This document shows positions 5,458 to 6,595 of a stretch of 6,595 nucleotides of DNA, piece after piece; position 1 is the first letter of the stretch; every line of letters starts with the position of its first letter. Made by a program: the position numbers and the translations under genes. Source of the stretch: Dehalococcoidales bacterium (lineage in GTDB: Bacteria > Chloroflexota > Dehalococcoidia > Dehalococcoidales > UBA5760); the NCBI GenBank assembly GCA_028717305.1, contig JAQUOC010000078.1, positions 1-6,595 on the forward strand, given 5' to 3'. Below the pieces are notes generated by a model. The model saw only the letters and a list, made by a program, of their open reading frames with translations, did no database searches and was not told where the DNA came from.

Positions 5458-5647
5458 AAGCCAACAGGTTTTGACGGGTGGGGAATATTTTGAGCTTCGT
5501 GAGCGGCGAAGGTGGAAAATCGCTAAAGCGGACGTAGAGTTTCGTAAGGAATTTGAAGCTGTTGTTACAGCCGGGGATAAGGATAAGGCGCAAGCGGTTA
5601 TGCGGAGGTGGGTTGAGTTTATCGAGATAACTTTCCCCGAGTATTAA
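5447..5647 (+). CDS. Small charged helical protein directly upstream of the tape-measure gene
   Basis: The 66-residue protein is rich in charged residues and looks almost entirely helical (YFELRERRRWKIAKADVEFR, KAQAVMRRWVEFIEI). GGGAG (5435-5439) lies 7 bases before the ATG, and the gene overlaps its upstream neighbour by 11 bases. The tape-measure gene starts 22 bases after its stop. In many long-tailed phages the slot before the tape measure holds tail-assembly chaperones, so a small chaperone is a reasonable guess; the sequence itself does not prove it. There is no signal peptide or membrane segment. Confidence 0.65.
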   Translation: MKDESQQVLTGGEYFELRERRRWKIAKADVEFRKEFEAVVTAGDKDKAQAVMRRWVEFIEITFPEY

Positions 5648-5669
5648 AAGGGATGTTGGAGGTTAAGCC

Positions 5670-6595
5670 ATGTCTACAGAGATAAGCAATTTAGTGGTCA
5701 CAATTGGAGCCAATACGACAGGCTTCCAAAACGCTCTGAAGAGTATTAAGCCTTCGTTAAACAGTGTAGCTACAGCCGTTGCCGCTATTTCGGCAGCCGT
5801 TGTTGGTTTCGGGATTAAAGCGACTACAGACTTTGTTAAGGCCGGTGATGAGGTCCATAAAATGTCACTTCGCACCGGCTTTGCTACCGAGACGCTGTCC
5901 AAACTGAGATATGCCGCGCAAATCGGGGGAACTTCGATACAGGGACTAGAAACAGGCATCAAGCGTATGCAGAGGGTATTGGTGGACGCTAGCAGAGGAT
6001 TAGAGACTTCGGCGCGGGCTATCAACGACCTGGGGCTGAGTGTTGATGACTTAATGGGGATGGACCCGGAAGAGCAATTTATGACTATTCTCCGGGCTGT
6101 TGCCGGGGTAGAGGACGCCACACTCAAAGCCGCATTAGCACAGGATATTTTCGGTAAGTCCGGGACAGACCTATTACCCATCTTAGAAGATGGTGTTGAG
6201 GGTTTAGAAAACACAATGGAGAAAGCCAGCGACTTAGGTGTTGTATTCGATGAGGAAGCTGCCGCAAAAGCCGCTAATCTGAACGACCAAATGACTGACA
6301 TGAAAGAGGCCATGAATGGGGTTAAGAACGCCATCGGTGAGGAACTGGCGCCGGTGTTTATTCCACTGCTAGAGGGTATGACCAATTTTATCACAAAGAT
6401 ATCTGATTTTATGAGAGATCACCCCGGGTTTATAACGGCTTTAGAGCAAATTGGGTTAACCCTTCTTGTACTGATTGCGGCTTGGAAGGCTTTATCAATC
6501 GCTATGGCGGTGGCACAGGCCATGTCGGGTCCGGCAGGGTGGACAATGCTGGCCATCGGTGCCGGTGTTGCGATAGGGGCTATCGCCGGGATTAA
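5670..6595 (+). CDS. Phage tail tape-measure protein (N-terminal part, runs off the window)
   Basis: The frame is open from 5670 to the window end, 308 residues without a stop. Tape-measure proteins set the tail length and are threaded through the tail tube. The N-terminus (EISNLVVTIGANTTGFQNAL) is a typical TP901-type opening in which repeated helices pack from an early beta-strand. An Ala/Val-rich hydrophobic stretch follows (about residues 33-50), then a long helical region (about 55-255) including MSLRTGFATETLSKLRYAA and a DQMTDMKEAMNGVKNAIGEELAP segment characteristic of these proteins. Two hydrophobic segments lie at about 261-285 and 292-308, matching the membrane-like segments these proteins usually carry. 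GGAGG (5658-5662) is 7 bases before the ATG. Full-length family members commonly exceed 600 residues, so most of the C-terminus is missing here. Confidence 0.92.
   Translation, partial: MSTEISNLVVTIGANTTGFQNALKSIKPSLNSVATAVAAISAAVVGFGIKATTDFVKAGDEVHKMSLRTGFATETLSKLRYAAQIGGTSIQGLETGIKRMQRVLVDASRGLETSARAINDLGLSVDDLMGMDPEEQFMTILRAVAGVEDATLKAALAQDIFGKSGTDLLPILEDGVEGLENTMEKASDLGVVFDEEAAAKAANLNDQMTDMKEAMNGVKNAIGEELAPVFIPLLEGMTNFITKISDFMRDHPGFITALEQIGLTLLVLIAAWKALSIAMAVAQAMSGPAGWTMLAIGAGVAIGAIAGI

Larger units (their letters stand above)
4053..6595. mobile_element. Prophage or phage-derived element, left end (continues past the window)
   Basis: The element starts at the tRNA-Ile remnant and includes a phage tail tape-measure gene, two small genes directly before it, and two minus-strand genes of unknown function. 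Gene density is high, with overlaps and short gaps. No integrase, terminase, capsid or portal gene is visible, so the element is only partly covered or is degenerate. An integrase, if present, would be expected near the other end. Whether it is an active phage, a remnant or a tail-like particle cannot be decided here. Confidence 0.75.

Noticed and set aside
5284..5647. A programmed frameshift fusing the two small genes before the tape measure
   Set aside because: A stop codon (TAG, 5441-5443) lies just before the ATG in the second gene's frame, and no standard slippery heptamer is present near the overlap.
5663..6394. A 243-codon minus-strand frame opposite the tape-measure gene
   Set aside because: It is a Ser/Ala/Pro-rich shadow of the tape-measure coding sequence, which has a strong ribosome binding site and clear family features.
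1..6595. CRISPR array, insertion sequence or transposase
   Set aside because: No regularly spaced direct repeats and no transposase-like coding sequence were seen; the left-end inverted repeat is a single hairpin without an associated gene.

Overview
The window looks bacterial. It has Shine-Dalgarno sites close to AAGGAG/GGAGG, a textbook sigma70-type promoter (TTGACA, 16 bp, TATAAT), and a tRNA remnant with an encoded CCA end. Base composition is mid-range. The left-hand genes (a phytoene-desaturase-like oxidoreductase, a flavodoxin of the family seen beside such enzymes, and a geranylgeranyl-reductase-like flavoprotein) would suit an anaerobic lineage such as Chloroflexota/Dehalococcoidia. 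That placement is only an inference from gene flavour.

The left part (1-4052) appears to be chromosomal. A minus-strand unit runs from a promoter near 1900-1928 through a truncated flavodoxin (1635-1799) into a complete FAD-dependent oxidoreductase (127-1623). Beyond that gene lies a perfect 15-bp inverted repeat (34-86). On the plus strand are a small transglutaminase-like protein with Ser at the usual catalytic Cys position (2140-2691) and a geranylgeranyl-reductase-family flavoprotein (2891-3964). The two flavoproteins could act on isoprenoid chains, but their substrates cannot be read from sequence.

The junction is at 4053-4097: the 3' part of a tRNA-Ile(GAU) gene on the minus strand, from the anticodon loop to the CCA, with no 5' half beside it. 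This is the footprint expected at one end of an element integrated into a tRNA gene. The orientation puts the element to the right and predicts an intact tRNA-Ile beyond the right edge of the window.

The right part (4098-6595) is phage-like. Two minus-strand genes of unknown function (a 90-aa zinc-ribbon protein and a 231-aa protein) diverge from a plus-strand tail operon: a 57-aa basic protein, a 66-aa charged protein, and the N-terminal 308 residues of a tail tape-measure protein that runs off the window. The divergent region holds two overlapping, oppositely directed promoter candidates with a perfect 14-bp palindrome between them, as in a compact switch. No integrase, capsid or terminase gene is visible. 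A tape-measure gene this close to the attachment site is an unusual layout: a rearranged or decayed prophage, a tail-only element, or a phage genome opened at an unusual point.
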